From contig NZ_MDUX01000015.1 in NCBI RefSeq assembly GCF_014736495.1, positions 1-61,169 of the forward strand: a DNA stretch of 61,169 bases, given 5' to 3'. This document shows positions 29,083 through 39,453 of the stretch, one piece after another. Positions within the stretch are counted from its first letter, which is position 1, and every line of letters starts with the position of its first letter. A program made the translations under genes and the position numbers. The stretch is from Candidatus Dactylopiibacterium carminicum (lineage in GTDB: Bacteria; Pseudomonadota; Gammaproteobacteria; Burkholderiales; Rhodocyclaceae). Under the pieces are notes generated by a model. That model was given only the letters and a program-made list of their open reading frames with translations, searched no databases and was not told the origin of the DNA.

Positions 29083-31044
29083 TCAATCAGCCAACACTGC
29101 GGGTGGAGGCAGGGTCCCCAGGAAGCGGCAGACTTCGTCCTCAACGCGGGTGCGGCGCATCGGTGGCAGGCTCTGCCAGACACGGCGGCCATAGGGCTTG
29201 GTGATCATGCGAGGATCACACACCATCAGCACACCTCTATCGCGCTCCGAGCGGATCAGGCGACCCGCCCCCTGCTTCATACTGATCACCGCACGCGGCA
29301 ACTGATATTCCATGAAGGGATTGCGCCCCTGCTTTTCCAGCCAGGAAACACGTGCCTTCAGCACGGGATCATCGGGAGGGGAGAATGGCAGCTTGTCGAT
29401 GATCACAACCGACAGCGCATCGCCCGGAACATCCACGCCCTCCCAGAAACTCTGGCTGGCCACCAGCACCGCATTGCCCAGCTGACGGAAACGCTCCAGC
29501 AGTTCACTGCGCGAGGCCTGCCCCTGGATCAGTAGCGGAAAATCCAGTGCCAGACGGTGAAAGCGTGCCTCCAGCCCTTCATGCAGCGTCTTCATCGCAC
29601 GCAAGGATGTACACAACACGAAGGTTCGCCCTTGGGCGGCCCGGATCACCGGCACGGCGGCTTCGAGCACGGCATCCAGGTAGGCGGGGCTGTTCGGGTC
29701 GGGCATATTGTCTGGCGCATACAGCATGGCCTGCTCGCCGTATTCGAAGGGGCTCCCCCAGATACCGGTCTCCGGCGCGGGGTCCAGCGCATCCAGCCCC
29801 AGCTCGCCACAGTAATGACCAAAGCTCTTACCGACCGCCAGGGTGGCCGAGGCAAATATCCAGCTCTTGGCATTGCCTTCCACCTGCTTGCGAAAAATCT
29901 TAGCCACCCGTAGCGGCGTAGTATTGAGCGTGGCGGACTGGCTAAATACCTCCACCCAGCGGATGCTGTCGGGCTGATTAAGGCGACGCCAGTTCATCAG
30001 GCGCTCATGTATTTCGGTGGCACGCTGCCAACATTTTTCCAGCCCTTCGGAGCGCTCCGCCTGCGACTCGGCCAGTTGGACGAAATGCTCGAGTTCGGCT
30101 TCGACGCCATCCAGCGCGCTACCGAAGCCAGCCCGGTCAGCCACCTGATCGAAGGACAGGCGCGCATTCTCGCCCGGAATGGCCAGACGCAGATCCTTCG
30201 CAGCCTTCTCCAGGGTACGGGTGGCTTCTTGCAAGGGCAGGAAATCCCGCGCAGAGGCGAGTACTTCATGCCGTGTGTCGCGCGCCAGATCCAGCATCTG
30301 CCCGGTGGAAACCGAATCCCCAAAGAACATCGAGGCTGTTTCCGGTAGCTGATGTGCCTCGTCGAAAATCACGGTGTTGCAGGCGGGCAGCAGCTCCCCC
30401 ATCCCTTCGTCACGCAACATCACGTCGGCAAAGAACAGATGATGGTTCACTACCACGACGTCCGCCTCCTGCGCCGCTCGCCGCGCCGCCATCACGAAGC
30501 ATTCCTTGGCATTGGGGCATTCCTGGCCCAGGCAGTTGTCCCGCGTGGACGTAGCCGCCAGCCAGACGGTGGAATCTTCGGGCACTCCGGCACATTTGCT
30601 TTTGTCGCCCGTCTGTGTATGCAGTAACCAGCGGGCTATGGTCCGGATGTGCGCGGCGTCCTCGCGATTGAGGAACCGGCCCTCCAGCTGGGCACGCGCA
30701 ATATGGTAGTGGCAGGCATAGTTCTGCCGACCTTTGAGCAGCGCCACGCTGACAGGCACCTTCAGCGCCTTCCGTACGGCAGGCAGATCGCGATGGAAGA
30801 GCTGATCCTGTAAGGTTTTGGTACCGGTGGAAACGATAACCTTACCGCCAGACAACAATGCCGGCACCAGATAGGCGAAGGTTTTGCCCGTACCTGTTCC
30901 CGCCTCGGCCACCAACAGGCGGTTGCCATGGATGGCACGCGCGATCGCCTGCGCCATCTCCAGCTGCTGGGGACGCGGGCGAAAACCGGGGATCACGCGG
31001 GCGAGCGTGCCCTCGTCGCTGAAGTGGGGAAGCAGGTCAAGCAT
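29083..31044 (-). CDS. DinG/YoaA-family ATP-dependent DNA helicase (iron-sulfur, superfamily 2)
   Basis: 653 residues. Walker A is AEAGTGTGKTFAYL near residue 47-54, the DEAH box is IFDEAHQLPE, motif VI is KQGAGRLIRSERDRG. Four cysteines between motifs I and II (YACHYH, SKCAG, DNCLGQEC region) fit the 4Fe-4S cluster of XPD-like helicases. E. coli YoaA acts with a DNA polymerase III subunit on damaged forks; DinG resolves R-loops and G-quadruplexes. The length and lack of a long C-terminal extension favour YoaA. It is followed by the Fur-box gene 90 bases away. Confidence 0.9.
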   Translation of the reverse strand: MLDLLPHFSDEGTLARVIPGFRPRPQQLEMAQAIARAIHGNRLLVAEAGTGTGKTFAYLVPALLSGGKVIVSTGTKTLQDQLFHRDLPAVRKALKVPVSVALLKGRQNYACHYHIARAQLEGRFLNREDAAHIRTIARWLLHTQTGDKSKCAGVPEDSTVWLAATSTRDNCLGQECPNAKECFVMAARRAAQEADVVVVNHHLFFADVMLRDEGMGELLPACNTVIFDEAHQLPETASMFFGDSVSTGQMLDLARDTRHEVLASARDFLPLQEATRTLEKAAKDLRLAIPGENARLSFDQVADRAGFGSALDGVEAELEHFVQLAESQAERSEGLEKCWQRATEIHERLMNWRRLNQPDSIRWVEVFSQSATLNTTPLRVAKIFRKQVEGNAKSWIFASATLAVGKSFGHYCGELGLDALDPAPETGIWGSPFEYGEQAMLYAPDNMPDPNSPAYLDAVLEAAVPVIRAAQGRTFVLCTSLRAMKTLHEGLEARFHRLALDFPLLIQGQASRSELLERFRQLGNAVLVASQSFWEGVDVPGDALSVVIIDKLPFSPPDDPVLKARVSWLEKQGRNPFMEYQLPRAVISMKQGAGRLIRSERDRGVLMVCDPRMITKPYGRRVWQSLPPMRRTRVEDEVCRFLGTLPPPAVLAD

Positions 31045-31175
31045 GGGCGGGCGATCTTAGCACGCACGGCCCTGCCCTCACCGCCGGACAAATTGCTGCA
31101 AAGCCCGTCGGCTGCGCATTGCCGGCAACCACACAGGGAGCTAGAGTGCGCAGGCCTCGCTGAAAGATAGATGTC

Positions 31176-32988
31176 ATGAACATGCCCACCGGAACACGCA
31201 CACACGCAGACGCTGATCGCCGCCTTTCGCTCAAGGAGATCCTGCACCTGTTGATCGAAGACGAACTGGGTTTCGCGCGGGGACGCCGAACGCATCCATC
31301 ACGAGCGACATCGCCACAAAGCCGGACAGCACCCCCTCGCACTCATTGCAGAGCATCAGCTCAAATCATTGCAGCCCCCTCATCGGCTGCTGCATCTGGA
31401 AACCCTGACCGAATGGCTGGCGGGAAAACTGGAGGTGGAGTACTTCCACATCGATCCGCTGAAGATCAACTTTGCAGCCGTCACCGAGGTAATGACTGCT
31501 GCCTACGCGGCGCGCTTGCAGGTCTTGCCGGTGCAGGTCAGTCCACACGAGGTAATGATCGCCAGCGCGGAGCCCTATGTCCGTGAGTGGGAACGGGAGC
31601 TGCAACCCGTACTGCGGCGCCCTATCCGGCATGTTTTCGCCAATCCGGCCGACATCCGCCGCTATCAAGTGGAGTTCTACAACCTCGCCCGCTCGGTCAA
31701 AAAGGCCTCGCAAGACGAGCAGTTGCGTAGCGGGGTCAGCAATTTCGAACAACTCGTTGAACTTTCCAAGACCAATCGCCAGTTCGATGCCAACGAACAG
31801 CACATCGTTTCCATCGTTGACTGGCTCTGGCAATACGCCTTCGAGCAGCGCGCCTCGGACATCCATGTGGAGCCACGCCGTGAGATGGGTATCGTGCGCT
31901 TTCGCATCGACGGGGCGCTGCATCAGGTGTATCAACTGCCGATGTCCGTCATCAATGCGATGACGAGCCGCATCAAGATCCTCGGCCGAATGGATGTGGT
32001 GGAGAAACGCCGCCCGCAGGATGGCCGCATCAAGACCCGCACACCGCAGGGCACCGAGGTGGAACTGCGGCTATCCACACTCCCCACAGCCTTTGGCGAA
32101 AAGCTGGTGATGCGCATTTTCGACCCGGATGTGCTGGTGCGTGGATTTCCGGAACTGGGCTTCTCGCCGGATGATCTCTCCCGCTGGCAACACATGACCT
32201 GTCAGCCCAACGGCATCATCCTGGTTACCGGCCCTACCGGTTCGGGCAAGACCACCACGCTTTACTCCACACTCAAGCAACTGGCCACCCCGGAGGTCAA
32301 CGTCTGCACCATCGAAGATCCGATCGAAATGGTGGAGCCCGCCTTCAACCAGATGCAGGTACAGAACAGTATCGATCTGGGTTTCGCCGATGGAGTGCGC
32401 GCACTGCTGCGTCAGGACCCGGACATCATCATGATCGGCGAAATCCGCGATCTGGAAACTGCCGAGATGGCGATCCAGGCAGCACTCACAGGCCACCTGG
32501 TGCTCTCAACCTTGCACACCAACGACGCGCCCTCGGCCATCACTCGACTTCTGGATCTGGGAGTGCCGGCTTATCTGATCAACGCCACCCTGCTTGGCGT
32601 GATGGCTCAGCGTCTGGTGCGTACCCTGTGCCCGCATTGCAAACGCATCGTCCCGGCACAAAACGAGCATGAAACCGCATGGCGCCAGCTGGTTGCCCCC
32701 TTCAAGGCGGCCATGCCTTCCCAATTGCATCAGGCCACAGGCTGCCTTGAATGCCGCAATACCGGCTATAGCGGCCGAGTGGGGATCTACGAAACCTTGC
32801 TGATGTCACCGGCACTACGCACACAGATCCAGCAGCAGGCCGATCTCGCCACCATTCGGCAGCAGGCCATGCGCGAGGAGATGAAACCCTTGCGCATCTC
32901 AGGCGCCCTGAAAATCGCCCAGGGGCTCACCACGCTGGACGAGATCCTGCGCGTGGCACCGCCCTCACAAGACGAAATGACAGGCTGA
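31176..32988 (+). pseudogene. GspE/PilB-family type II/IV secretion ATPase, frameshifted near its N-terminus
   Basis: Frame one begins at ATG 31176 and reads LSLKEILHLLIEDELGFAR; frame two reads on as DAERIHHERHRHKAGQHPLAL and runs intact to 32988. Removing one G from GGGG at 31279-31282 joins them into a continuous product of about 603 residues. The ATPase part is complete: Walker A GPTGSGKTTTLYS, Asp box TIEDPIE, Walker B DPDIIMIGEIRD, His box TGHLVLSTLHTNDA and the CPHC...CLEC zinc motif. No other type II secretion or pilus genes are nearby. A TTG at 31369 is too far in to be a proper start. Confidence 0.85.
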
Positions 32989-33035
32989 CTACCTATACCC
33001 AATCATTCCATTTCCCACGGACGGAATACCAAAAG

Positions 33036-33064
33036 AAAAAGGCTGCCCGAAGGCAGCCTTTTTT
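33036..33064. terminator. Bidirectional terminator between the GspE-family gene and rplI
   Basis: AAAAAGGCTGCC, loop CGAA, GGCAGCCTTTTTT: a perfect 12-bp stem between convergent genes, 18 bases beyond the rplI stop. Confidence 0.92.
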
Positions 33065-33082
33065 CAGCACAAAGTGCACCTA

Positions 33083-33532
33083 TCAGTGTTCGCCGAGCAC
33101 CGAAACAGTGATGTTGGCCAGCACGTCGGTGTGCAGAGCAACTTCAATCTGGTTGTCACCAATGGTCTTGATCGGGCCATTGGGCATACGGACACCAGAC
33201 TTCTCGACCTTGTGACCCAGCGCTTCGAGCGCCTCAGCGATGTCAGCGTTGGTCACGGAGCCGAACAGGCGACCATCCACGCCGGCCTTGCGGACCAGCT
33301 GAACGGTAAGACCTTCGACCTTGCCAGCAGCAGCTTGTGCCTCGGCCAGCTTTTCGGCAGCGACCTTTTCCAGCTCGACGCGGCGAGCTTCGAACTCGGC
33401 CAGGTTGTTGGCGTTGGCACGCTTGGCGCGGCCGCTGGGGATCAGGAAGTTGCGCGCGTAGCCGTCCTTCACATTGACCACGTCACCGAGATTGCCCAGG
33501 TTGACGACCTTTTCAAGCAGAATGATTTGCAT
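33083..33532 (-). CDS. rplI: 50S ribosomal protein L9
   Basis: 149 residues. Typical N-terminal domain [19 protein letters not shown] with the [13 protein letters not shown] rRNA-binding loop, long central helix, and a C-terminal domain ending ITVSVLGEH. Last gene of the rpsF-priB-rpsR-rplI operon, 15 bases after rpsR, and ends at a strong terminator. Confidence 0.98.
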   Translation of the reverse strand: MQIILLEKVVNLGNLGDVVNVKDGYARNFLIPSGRAKRANANNLAEFEARRVELEKVAAEKLAEAQAAAGKVEGLTVQLVRKAGVDGRLFGSVTNADIAEALEALGHKVEKSGVRMPNGPIKTIGDNQIEVALHTDVLANITVSVLGEH

Positions 33533-33547
33533 CGTGTATCCCCCGGA

Positions 33548-33820
33548 TTACTGGTGCAGGTCGGTGTACGGCATCAGCGCGAGGAAACGCGCGCGCTTGA
33601 TGGCGGTCGACAGCTGGCGCTGGTAGTGGGACTTGGTCCCTGTGATGCGGGCCGGCATGATCTTGCCGTGTTCGGTGATGAAATCCTTCAGGATTTCGAT
33701 GTCCTTGTAGTCGATCTCTTCGATCTTCTCGGCAGAGAAGCGGCAGAACTTGCGGCGCTTGAACAAGCCACCACCACGATTGCCGCCCTTCTTTTCATCC
33801 TTCTTGGGCCTGAATGCCAT
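33548..33820 (-). CDS. rpsR: 30S ribosomal protein S18
   Basis: 90 residues. The N-terminus is Lys/Gly/Arg-rich ([15 protein letters not shown]) and somewhat longer than the E. coli protein; the core [41 protein letters not shown] is diagnostic. S18 forms a heterodimer with S6, encoded in the same operon, on the platform of the small subunit. It begins 2 bases after the priB stop, so translation is coupled. Confidence 0.98.
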   Translation of the reverse strand: MAFRPKKDEKKGGNRGGGLFKRRKFCRFSAEKIEEIDYKDIEILKDFITEHGKIMPARITGTKSHYQRQLSTAIKRARFLALMPYTDLHQ

Positions 33821-33822
33821 GA

Positions 33823-34137
33823 TTAATTTCCTTCCAACAATTCAAATGTTCTGACGTGCAACACCGGATTGCGATTTTTCGCGCTTTTTGCGCCGAGAAA
33901 CCCTTCGATCAGGATCGAAGTCCCCAGTGGCACCACCTCAATCTGTTGCGCTACCGCGCCAACCGCCCTGATAGCAAGTTCGCAGGAGACTTCACGTTCT
34001 ACCTCCGCCTCGACCTGTCGCGAACCATGTTCGATCCGCAGATCCAGGACCGGAACCCTCGCCGGCGTCCAGCGCAGCGCTTCACGCGCCACCAGAATGC
34101 CGCCGATGCGGACCGTGTTCTCTGCTCCCTGCGGCAT
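33823..34137 (-). CDS. priB: Primosomal replication protein N
   Basis: 104 residues with a single OB-fold ([42 protein letters not shown]). PriB binds single-stranded DNA and bridges PriA and DnaT during replication restart. Its place between rpsF and rpsR is conserved in beta- and gammaproteobacteria. ATG at 34137 overlaps the last base of the rpsF stop codon (TGATG), which is preferred to the TTG one codon upstream. Confidence 0.93.
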   Translation of the reverse strand: MPQGAENTVRIGGILVAREALRWTPARVPVLDLRIEHGSRQVEAEVEREVSCELAIRAVGAVAQQIEVVPLGTSILIEGFLGAKSAKNRNPVLHVRTFELLEGN

Positions 34138-34526
34138 CAAGCCTCGGGTTGGGCAGATGCCTCGGGCTTGGTTTCTTCAGCAGCGGCCGGGGTCAGCGAA
34201 CGGGACTTCTCTTCCTTCATCATCGGGGAAGGTGTAGTCACGGCCTTCTTGGTACTGATGGTGAGGTGGCGCAGCACGGCGTCATTGAACTTGAACGCGT
34301 GCTCGATTTCGTCGAGAGTTTCCTGGTCCACTTCAATGTTCATCAGAACGTAGTGGGCCTTGTGGATCTTCTGGATCGGGTAGGCCAGTTGACGGCGGCC
34401 CCAATCTTCCAGACGGTGGATCTGCCCATTGCGCGAAGCCACGAGGGTCTTGTAGCGCTCGATCATAGCGGGCACTTGCTCGCTCTGATCCGGATGGACG
34501 ATGAAAACGATTTCGTAATGTCGCAT
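34137..34526 (-). CDS. rpsF: 30S ribosomal protein S6
   Basis: 129 residues: [43 protein letters not shown] and a C-terminal tail rich in Glu, Pro and Ala ([13 protein letters not shown]). AAGGAG lies 5 bases before the ATG. The leader contains CCGG-TACGCATG-CCGG followed by a G run, a possible S6:S18-binding leader structure, but this was not verified. First gene of the operon. Confidence 0.97.
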   Translation of the reverse strand: MRHYEIVFIVHPDQSEQVPAMIERYKTLVASRNGQIHRLEDWGRRQLAYPIQKIHKAHYVLMNIEVDQETLDEIEHAFKFNDAVLRHLTISTKKAVTTPSPMMKEEKSRSLTPAAAEETKPEASAQPEA

Positions 34527-34631
34527 GCGGACTCCTTACGGGTTGGAAACAGCCCCCCGGCATGCGTACCGGTGGAGCAAGGGAACCAAAGATTCTAAAC
34601 GGATGCTTGTCGACAGGCAAGCACGACTATT

Positions 34632-36041
34632 TCAAAGCAGCTTTCCGGGGTTAAACAAGCCACGCGGATCCAGCGCTTGCTTGATACGGGCCATTAATTC
34701 CAGTTCCAGCGGAGACTTGTAGCGCCGGATCTCCTCGCGCTTGAGCTGGCCCAGACCATGCTCTGCAGAGATGGAACCATTCAGACTGGCCGCCACGTCA
34801 TGCACGATACGATTGACCTCTGCCGTGCGTGCCACCAATGCTGTATTCGCTTCTCCACCTTCGCGCATGGATGCGTTGTAGTGCAGATTGCCATCCCCGG
34901 CATGGCCGAATGCCACGATGCGGACACCGGGAAATGCCGCCTGAAGTGCAGTATCCGCGCGTTCGAGAAAGGTCGGGATGGCGCTGACCGGTACCGAAAT
35001 ATCGTGTTTGATGCTGATGCCGTCCTTTTTCTGCGCCTCCGAGATATTCTCGCGCAAGGCCCACAAGGCCTCCGCTTGTGCCTCGCTCTGCGCCAGCGCG
35101 GCATCGAGCACCCAACCACGGCCGAAGCCTTCTTCGAGCACCCGCTCGCAAAGACTGACCAAGGGTGACGCTGCATCCCCGTCGGCCAGTTCGACCAGCG
35201 CATACCAGGGCGCTCGCGTCTGCAACGGTCGGGCACAGATCGGCATGCGTGCGAGCAGCAGTTCATGCGCTTCCGCACTGACGATTTCGAATGCGCTCAG
35301 GCGCTCGCCGCACCGCCCTTGCAGGAGCGATAGAAAATCCATCGCTGCTGACGTGTCGGCCATCGCCAGCCAGGCCACACTGCGTGTGGCAGGTAAAGGA
35401 TGAAGCTTGAGCACGGCTGCGGTGATGACACCCAGCGTACCTTCGGAGCCCACGAAGAGCTGCTTGAGGTCATAGCCAGTGTTGTCTTTGCGCAGCCCGC
35501 GCAAGCCATCCCAGATACGGCCGTCAGCCAGCACCACTTCCAGTCCCAGGGTTAGCTCGCGCATATTGCCGTAACGCAGCACCTGTACGCCTCCTGCATT
35601 GGCAGCCAGGTTGCCGCCAATCTGGCAGCTTCCTTCGGATGCCAACGACAGAGGAAACAAACGACCCTGTGCCCTGGCAGCTTCCTGGACAACCACCAGT
35701 GTGCAACCGGCCTCGGCCGTCAGGGTAGCATTCACCGGGTCCACAGCACGGATGCGGTTAAGACGAGAAAGCGATAGCAGCACCTCTCGCCTGCCCGCAT
35801 GTGGTACGCCAGCGCCCACCAATCCCGTATTGCCCCCCTGCGGCACGATGGGTACGCCAGCTTCGGCACACGCGCGCACCACTGCGGCCACCTCCTCCGT
35901 GCTGGCAGGGCGCGCCACGCAGAGCGCTTCGCCACGATAGCGTCCGCGCCAGTCTTCCTCGTAGGGGGCGCAAGCCGGGCCGGCCGGCAACACGTGAGCG
36001 TCACCGAGCTGATTGCGCAGGTTATCGATCAGGGATTGCAT
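34632..36041 (-). CDS. FAD-binding 2-hydroxyacid oxidoreductase (GlcD/D-2-hydroxyglutarate dehydrogenase-like)
   Basis: 469 residues. The N-terminal FAD-binding PCMH fold includes VPQGGNTGLVGAGVP and GNLAANAGGVQVLRYGNMRELTLGLEVVL; the C-terminal FAD-oxidase domain includes FGHAGDGNLHYN and SAEHGLGQLKREEI with metal-binding His/Glu. Family members oxidise D-2-hydroxyglutarate, D-lactate or glycolate. The exact substrate is unknown. ATG at 36041 (MQSLIDNLRNQLGDAHVLPA) is the natural N-terminus; the 41 codons upstream overlap the DUF1992 gene. Its start is 1 base past that gene's stop, so the two are coupled. Confidence 0.9.
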   Translation of the reverse strand: MQSLIDNLRNQLGDAHVLPAGPACAPYEEDWRGRYRGEALCVARPASTEEVAAVVRACAEAGVPIVPQGGNTGLVGAGVPHAGRREVLLSLSRLNRIRAVDPVNATLTAEAGCTLVVVQEAARAQGRLFPLSLASEGSCQIGGNLAANAGGVQVLRYGNMRELTLGLEVVLADGRIWDGLRGLRKDNTGYDLKQLFVGSEGTLGVITAAVLKLHPLPATRSVAWLAMADTSAAMDFLSLLQGRCGERLSAFEIVSAEAHELLLARMPICARPLQTRAPWYALVELADGDAASPLVSLCERVLEEGFGRGWVLDAALAQSEAQAEALWALRENISEAQKKDGISIKHDISVPVSAIPTFLERADTALQAAFPGVRIVAFGHAGDGNLHYNASMREGGEANTALVARTAEVNRIVHDVAASLNGSISAEHGLGQLKREEIRRYKSPLELELMARIKQALDPRGLFNPGKLL

Positions 36042-36042
36042 G

Positions 36043-36402
36043 TCAGGGTTTGCGCGCCAGGGCGTCAAGATACTCGGGCAGGATGGCCAGTTGCGGCTTG
36101 CCCGCCTCCGCCAACCACAGATTGATGCGTGTGAGGCGGGCAAGCAGGCTGGCCCGCCCTGCATCCGTACTGGCCAGGCTGGTCAGCTGACTGGCCAGCG
36201 CCACCGCCTCACGATGCTTTTCCAGCTCTGGCGGCAGATAGCCGGAGTTGCGCAGTACACGATAAGCCGCCCGCTGATCTGCGGGCACGAAGCTCAGATC
36301 TTCGTCGGGCAATGGGCGGCCCGCGCCCTCCAGATGTTCAAACACGCCCTCCGCGAGCGCTCGCTCGATATTCTGCTCAGCCAGAAGATCGAGCAACAGC
36401 AT
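36043..36402 (-). CDS. DUF1992 (DnaJ-C28-like) domain protein
   Basis: 119 residues with MLLLDLLAEQNIERALAEGVFEHLEGAGRPLPDED, the conserved start of the DUF1992/DnaJ-homologue C28 domain, followed by a helical C-terminus. Function is unknown. ATG at 36402 is one base from the rimO stop and its own stop is one base from the oxidoreductase start, so rimO, this gene and the oxidoreductase form a tightly packed translationally coupled unit. Confidence 0.85.
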   Translation of the reverse strand: MLLLDLLAEQNIERALAEGVFEHLEGAGRPLPDEDLSFVPADQRAAYRVLRNSGYLPPELEKHREAVALASQLTSLASTDAGRASLLARLTRINLWLAEAGKPQLAILPEYLDALARKP

Positions 36403-36403
36403 G

Positions 36404-37753
36404 TTATTGCTCCGCCCACAGCGGTTCGGCGTAGAGATCATGCACGTCGCAATCGGTCACCCGCACCTGGTAGAACTTGCCAACTTCCATCTCGCTGCCT
36501 TCGGGCACGATCACCAGACCATCAATCTCGGGAGCATCCCCTTCGGAGCGGCAAATGGCGCCTTCGTCAGGATCGATCTCATCGACGATGACCACGATCT
36601 CACGCCCGATTTTCGCTTCCAGCCGCTGGGTCGAGATGTCTTCCTGAAACTCCATCAGGCGTTGGCGACGCTCTTCGCGCAATTCGGCAGGCACGGCGTC
36701 CGGCAAGACGTTGGCGGTAGCACCTTCGACCGGTGAATAGGCAAAGCAGCCGACACGATCAATCTGTGCCTCGCCCAGGAAGTCCAGCAACTGATTGAAG
36801 TCGTCTTCCGTCTCTCCCGGAAAACCAGTGATGAAGGTCGAGCGGATCGTCAGCTCCGGGCAGATCTCGCGCCAGCGACGGATGCGCTCCAGATTGTTCT
36901 CGGCACTTGCCGGCCGCTTCATGGATTTCAGGATGCGCGGGCTGGCATGCTGAAAGGGCACATCCAGATAGGGCAGGATGCGGCCCTCGGCCATCAACGG
37001 CAGGATGTCGTCCACGCTGGGATAGGGATAGACGTAGTGCAGCCGGACCCATACGTCGAGCTGCGCCAGCTCCTGACATAACTCCTGCAGACGGGTCTTG
37101 ACCGGACGGCCATTGACGAAACCCGTGCGGTACTTGAGATCGACACCATAGGCGCTGGTGTCCTGTGAGATTACGAGCAGCTCGTTCACGCCAGCATCGA
37201 CCAGCGTCTCGGCTTCGCGCACCACGTCATGGATCGGGCGCGACACCAGATCCCCGCGCAAGGACGGGATGATGCAGAAGGTGCAACGATGGTTGCAGCC
37301 TTCCGAAATCTTCAGGTAGGCGTAGTGATCCGGCGTCAGTCGGACCCCCTGCGGCGGCACCAGATCGGTGAAGGGGTCGTGAGGTCTTGGCAGGTGTTGA
37401 TACACAGCGCTCATCACTTCGTCTGCCGCATGCGGCCCGGTCACAGCGAGCACCTTGGGGTGCGTCTGTTCCACGATGCCGCGCCCTGCCCCATCCTTCT
37501 TCGCGCCCAGACAGCCGGTAACAATCACCTTGCCATTCTCGGCCAGCGCCTCGCCGATCGCATCCAACGATTCCTCTACGGCGGCGTCAATGAAACCGCA
37601 GGTATTTACGATCACCAGGTCGGCACCATCGTATTGCGGCGCAATATCGTAGCCCTCGCCACGAAGGCGGGTGAGGATCTGCTCGGCATCGCTCGACGCC
37701 TTGGGACAGCCGAGGGAGACAAATCCCACGCGGGAAGTATGTTGCTTGTTCAA
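36404..37753 (-). CDS. rimO: Ribosomal protein S12 methylthiotransferase RimO
   Basis: 449 residues. The N-terminal UPF0004 domain binds one 4Fe-4S cluster ([24 protein letters not shown]), the radical-SAM domain has CNHRCTFC, and a C-terminal TRAM domain follows. RimO adds a methylthio group to an Asp of ribosomal protein S12. The start codon is TTG at 37753 ([19 protein letters not shown]); no in-frame ATG precedes the conserved N-terminus. It is downstream of phaR but separated by a strong hairpin. Confidence 0.96.
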   Translation of the reverse strand: MNKQHTSRVGFVSLGCPKASSDAEQILTRLRGEGYDIAPQYDGADLVIVNTCGFIDAAVEESLDAIGEALAENGKVIVTGCLGAKKDGAGRGIVEQTHPKVLAVTGPHAADEVMSAVYQHLPRPHDPFTDLVPPQGVRLTPDHYAYLKISEGCNHRCTFCIIPSLRGDLVSRPIHDVVREAETLVDAGVNELLVISQDTSAYGVDLKYRTGFVNGRPVKTRLQELCQELAQLDVWVRLHYVYPYPSVDDILPLMAEGRILPYLDVPFQHASPRILKSMKRPASAENNLERIRRWREICPELTIRSTFITGFPGETEDDFNQLLDFLGEAQIDRVGCFAYSPVEGATANVLPDAVPAELREERRQRLMEFQEDISTQRLEAKIGREIVVIVDEIDPDEGAICRSEGDAPEIDGLVIVPEGSEMEVGKFYQVRVTDCDVHDLYAEPLWAEQ

Positions 37754-37778
37754 GGAATGCTCTCTGTGTAAACGTCAC

Positions 37779-37802
37779 GAGCCTGCGCCACGGCGCAGGC
37801 TC
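37779..37802 (-). terminator. Hairpin between phaR and rimO
   Basis: GAGCCTGCGCC-AC-GGCGCAGGCTC is an 11-bp perfect inverted repeat 25 bases beyond the phaR stop. No T run follows, so it may terminate weakly or protect the phaR mRNA 3' end. Confidence 0.6.
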
Positions 37803-37826
37803 ATAGGCAGTGATGGGACGGATAGT

Positions 37827-38378
37827 TTATTTGCGTTCCTGGGTTTCGTCACTGGCGAACGGAAACGCGCTGAACATGTTGCGCGCCTGGCTGTTGATCT
37901 GGTCCTGCATCTGCGAAAACATGCGCTGAGTCTGCTCCATGTAGGTTCCCATCATGTTCTGCATGGCAGGCCCTTGGAAATTCAGGAACTGGGTCCACAT
38001 ATCCTTGCTCATCGGACTGTTCTCGCCGTAGAGCGCACTGGTCTGCTCCTGCAGTTTGGCCTGCATCTCGGAGAAAGCCTTGATGTTGTTCTCCAGATAA
38101 CGCCCCATGAAACCCTGAATGGCATTGCCGTAGAAACGGATCATCTGTGCCAGCAAATCGCTGGTGAACATCGGTGCGCCGCCGGACTCCTCCTCGAGGA
38201 TGATCTGCAGCAGGATGCTGCGGGTGATGTCTTCGCCAGACTTGGCGTCGACCACCTGGAAGCTGTCTTGCGCGAGAACCAGATCACGCACGTCGGCCAG
38301 CGTGATGTAGCAACTGGAGACCGTATCGTAGAGCCGGCGGTTGGGGTATTTCTTGATCAGTCGGATAGCTTCAGCCAT
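37827..38378 (-). CDS. phaR: Polyhydroxyalkanoate synthesis repressor PhaR
   Basis: 183 residues. The N-terminal PHB/PHA accumulation regulator DNA-binding domain is RLIKKYPNRRLYDTVSSCYITLADV; the following segment (FTSDLLAQMIRFYGNAIQGFMGRYLE) is the PHB-binding accumulation domain. The C-terminal half is Gln/Met-rich. PhaR represses phasin and its own genes and is released when it binds nascent PHB granules. It lies 178 bases downstream of phaB on the same strand. Confidence 0.95.
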   Translation of the reverse strand: MAEAIRLIKKYPNRRLYDTVSSCYITLADVRDLVLAQDSFQVVDAKSGEDITRSILLQIILEEESGGAPMFTSDLLAQMIRFYGNAIQGFMGRYLENNIKAFSEMQAKLQEQTSALYGENSPMSKDMWTQFLNFQGPAMQNMMGTYMEQTQRMFSQMQDQINSQARNMFSAFPFASDETQERK

Positions 38379-38556
38379 GTTGCCTTGTCCCCAGTGTGGT
38401 TTTCATGTTGCGCTGCGGGGCGGATTATAACAGTGCGCAAAAACGGCCCTGCAGCAAGCTGCAAGGCCGTGTTGCGAACAAATGTCACAGCATCGGGCGT
38501 GACCGCAAAAATGCCAAGGATGCATCGGCAGGTGGGCACAGCGAGACCAGCGCCGC

Positions 38557-39297
38557 TCAACACATATGCAGGCCGCCATTGATATTGAGGGTAGCGCCCG
38601 TAATGAATCCGGCCTTGTCGGACGCCAGATAGGCACACAGATCGCCAATCTCATCGGGTCGCCCCAGGCGGCCAACCGGAATGGTGGAGATGATTTGCTC
38701 GCGCACTTCTTCCTTGATCGCCATGACCATGTCGGTCCCGATATAGCCGGGGGCAATGGCGTTCACGGTCACACCCTTCCTGGCGACTTCCTGCGCAAGT
38801 GCCTTGGTGATGCCGAGAATACCGGCCTTGGCCGCTGAATAGTTGGCCTGACCAAACTGCCCTTTGACGCCGTTGACCGAAGAAATATTGATCACACGCC
38901 CGAAACCACGCTCAGCCATCAGTGGCAGCAACGGATGCGTCACGTTGAAGACGGAATCGAGGTTGGTGGAAAGCACCGCATCCCACTGGCTCTTGTCCAT
39001 CTTGCGGAAGACCGAATCGCGCGTGATGCCGGCATTGTTGACCAGAACGTCGATCCGGCCGATCTCTGCCTCGATCTTTCTGATCATGGCCTCACACTGC
39101 GCGTAGTCGGTGACGTCAGCCTCACCGATCTTGAAATCGAATCCTTCAGCCCGTGTCTTTTCCAGCCATTCCTTGGCTGGAGGAAAGTCCGGCAGGCAAT
39201 TGGCTACCACGGTCCAGCCATCGTTGGCCAGAGACTTGCAGATCGCAGTGCCGAGGCCGCCCATGCCACCTGTCACCAACGCCACATTCTTTGCCAT
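38557..39297 (-). CDS. phaB: Acetoacetyl-CoA reductase (PhaB)
   Basis: 246 residues of the classical SDR type: NAD(P)-binding TGGMGGLG, NNAGITRDSVFRKM, NISSVNGVKGQFGQANYSAAKAG with catalytic Tyr and Lys, and the C-terminal INGGLHMC. It reduces acetoacetyl-CoA to (R)-3-hydroxybutyryl-CoA with NADPH, the monomer for PHB. Start at Met3 (39297) puts AAGGAG 8 bases upstream; the ATG at 39303 would be only two bases away. phaC precedes it. Confidence 0.95.
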   Translation of the reverse strand: MAKNVALVTGGMGGLGTAICKSLANDGWTVVANCLPDFPPAKEWLEKTRAEGFDFKIGEADVTDYAQCEAMIRKIEAEIGRIDVLVNNAGITRDSVFRKMDKSQWDAVLSTNLDSVFNVTHPLLPLMAERGFGRVINISSVNGVKGQFGQANYSAAKAGILGITKALAQEVARKGVTVNAIAPGYIGTDMVMAIKEEVREQIISTIPVGRLGRPDEIGDLCAYLASDKAGFITGATLNINGGLHMC

Positions 39298-39453
39298 TTG
39301 CATCTCTCCTTCTTCAGATCATCGCGCCACGGGGATGGTGACGCCACCACATGCAGCAGGGATTGCGGCCCGCTGCGTCTCGATACATCGGAAACATCAG
39401 ACTGGCGAGTAGTTCCGCCACATGCCGACAGCGCAACAGGTGAAAAACAAGCT

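Noticed and set aside
31369..31371. TTG as a true start of the GspE-family gene
   Set aside because: The conserved N-terminal domain continues upstream across the frameshift; starting here would drop about 65 residues of it.
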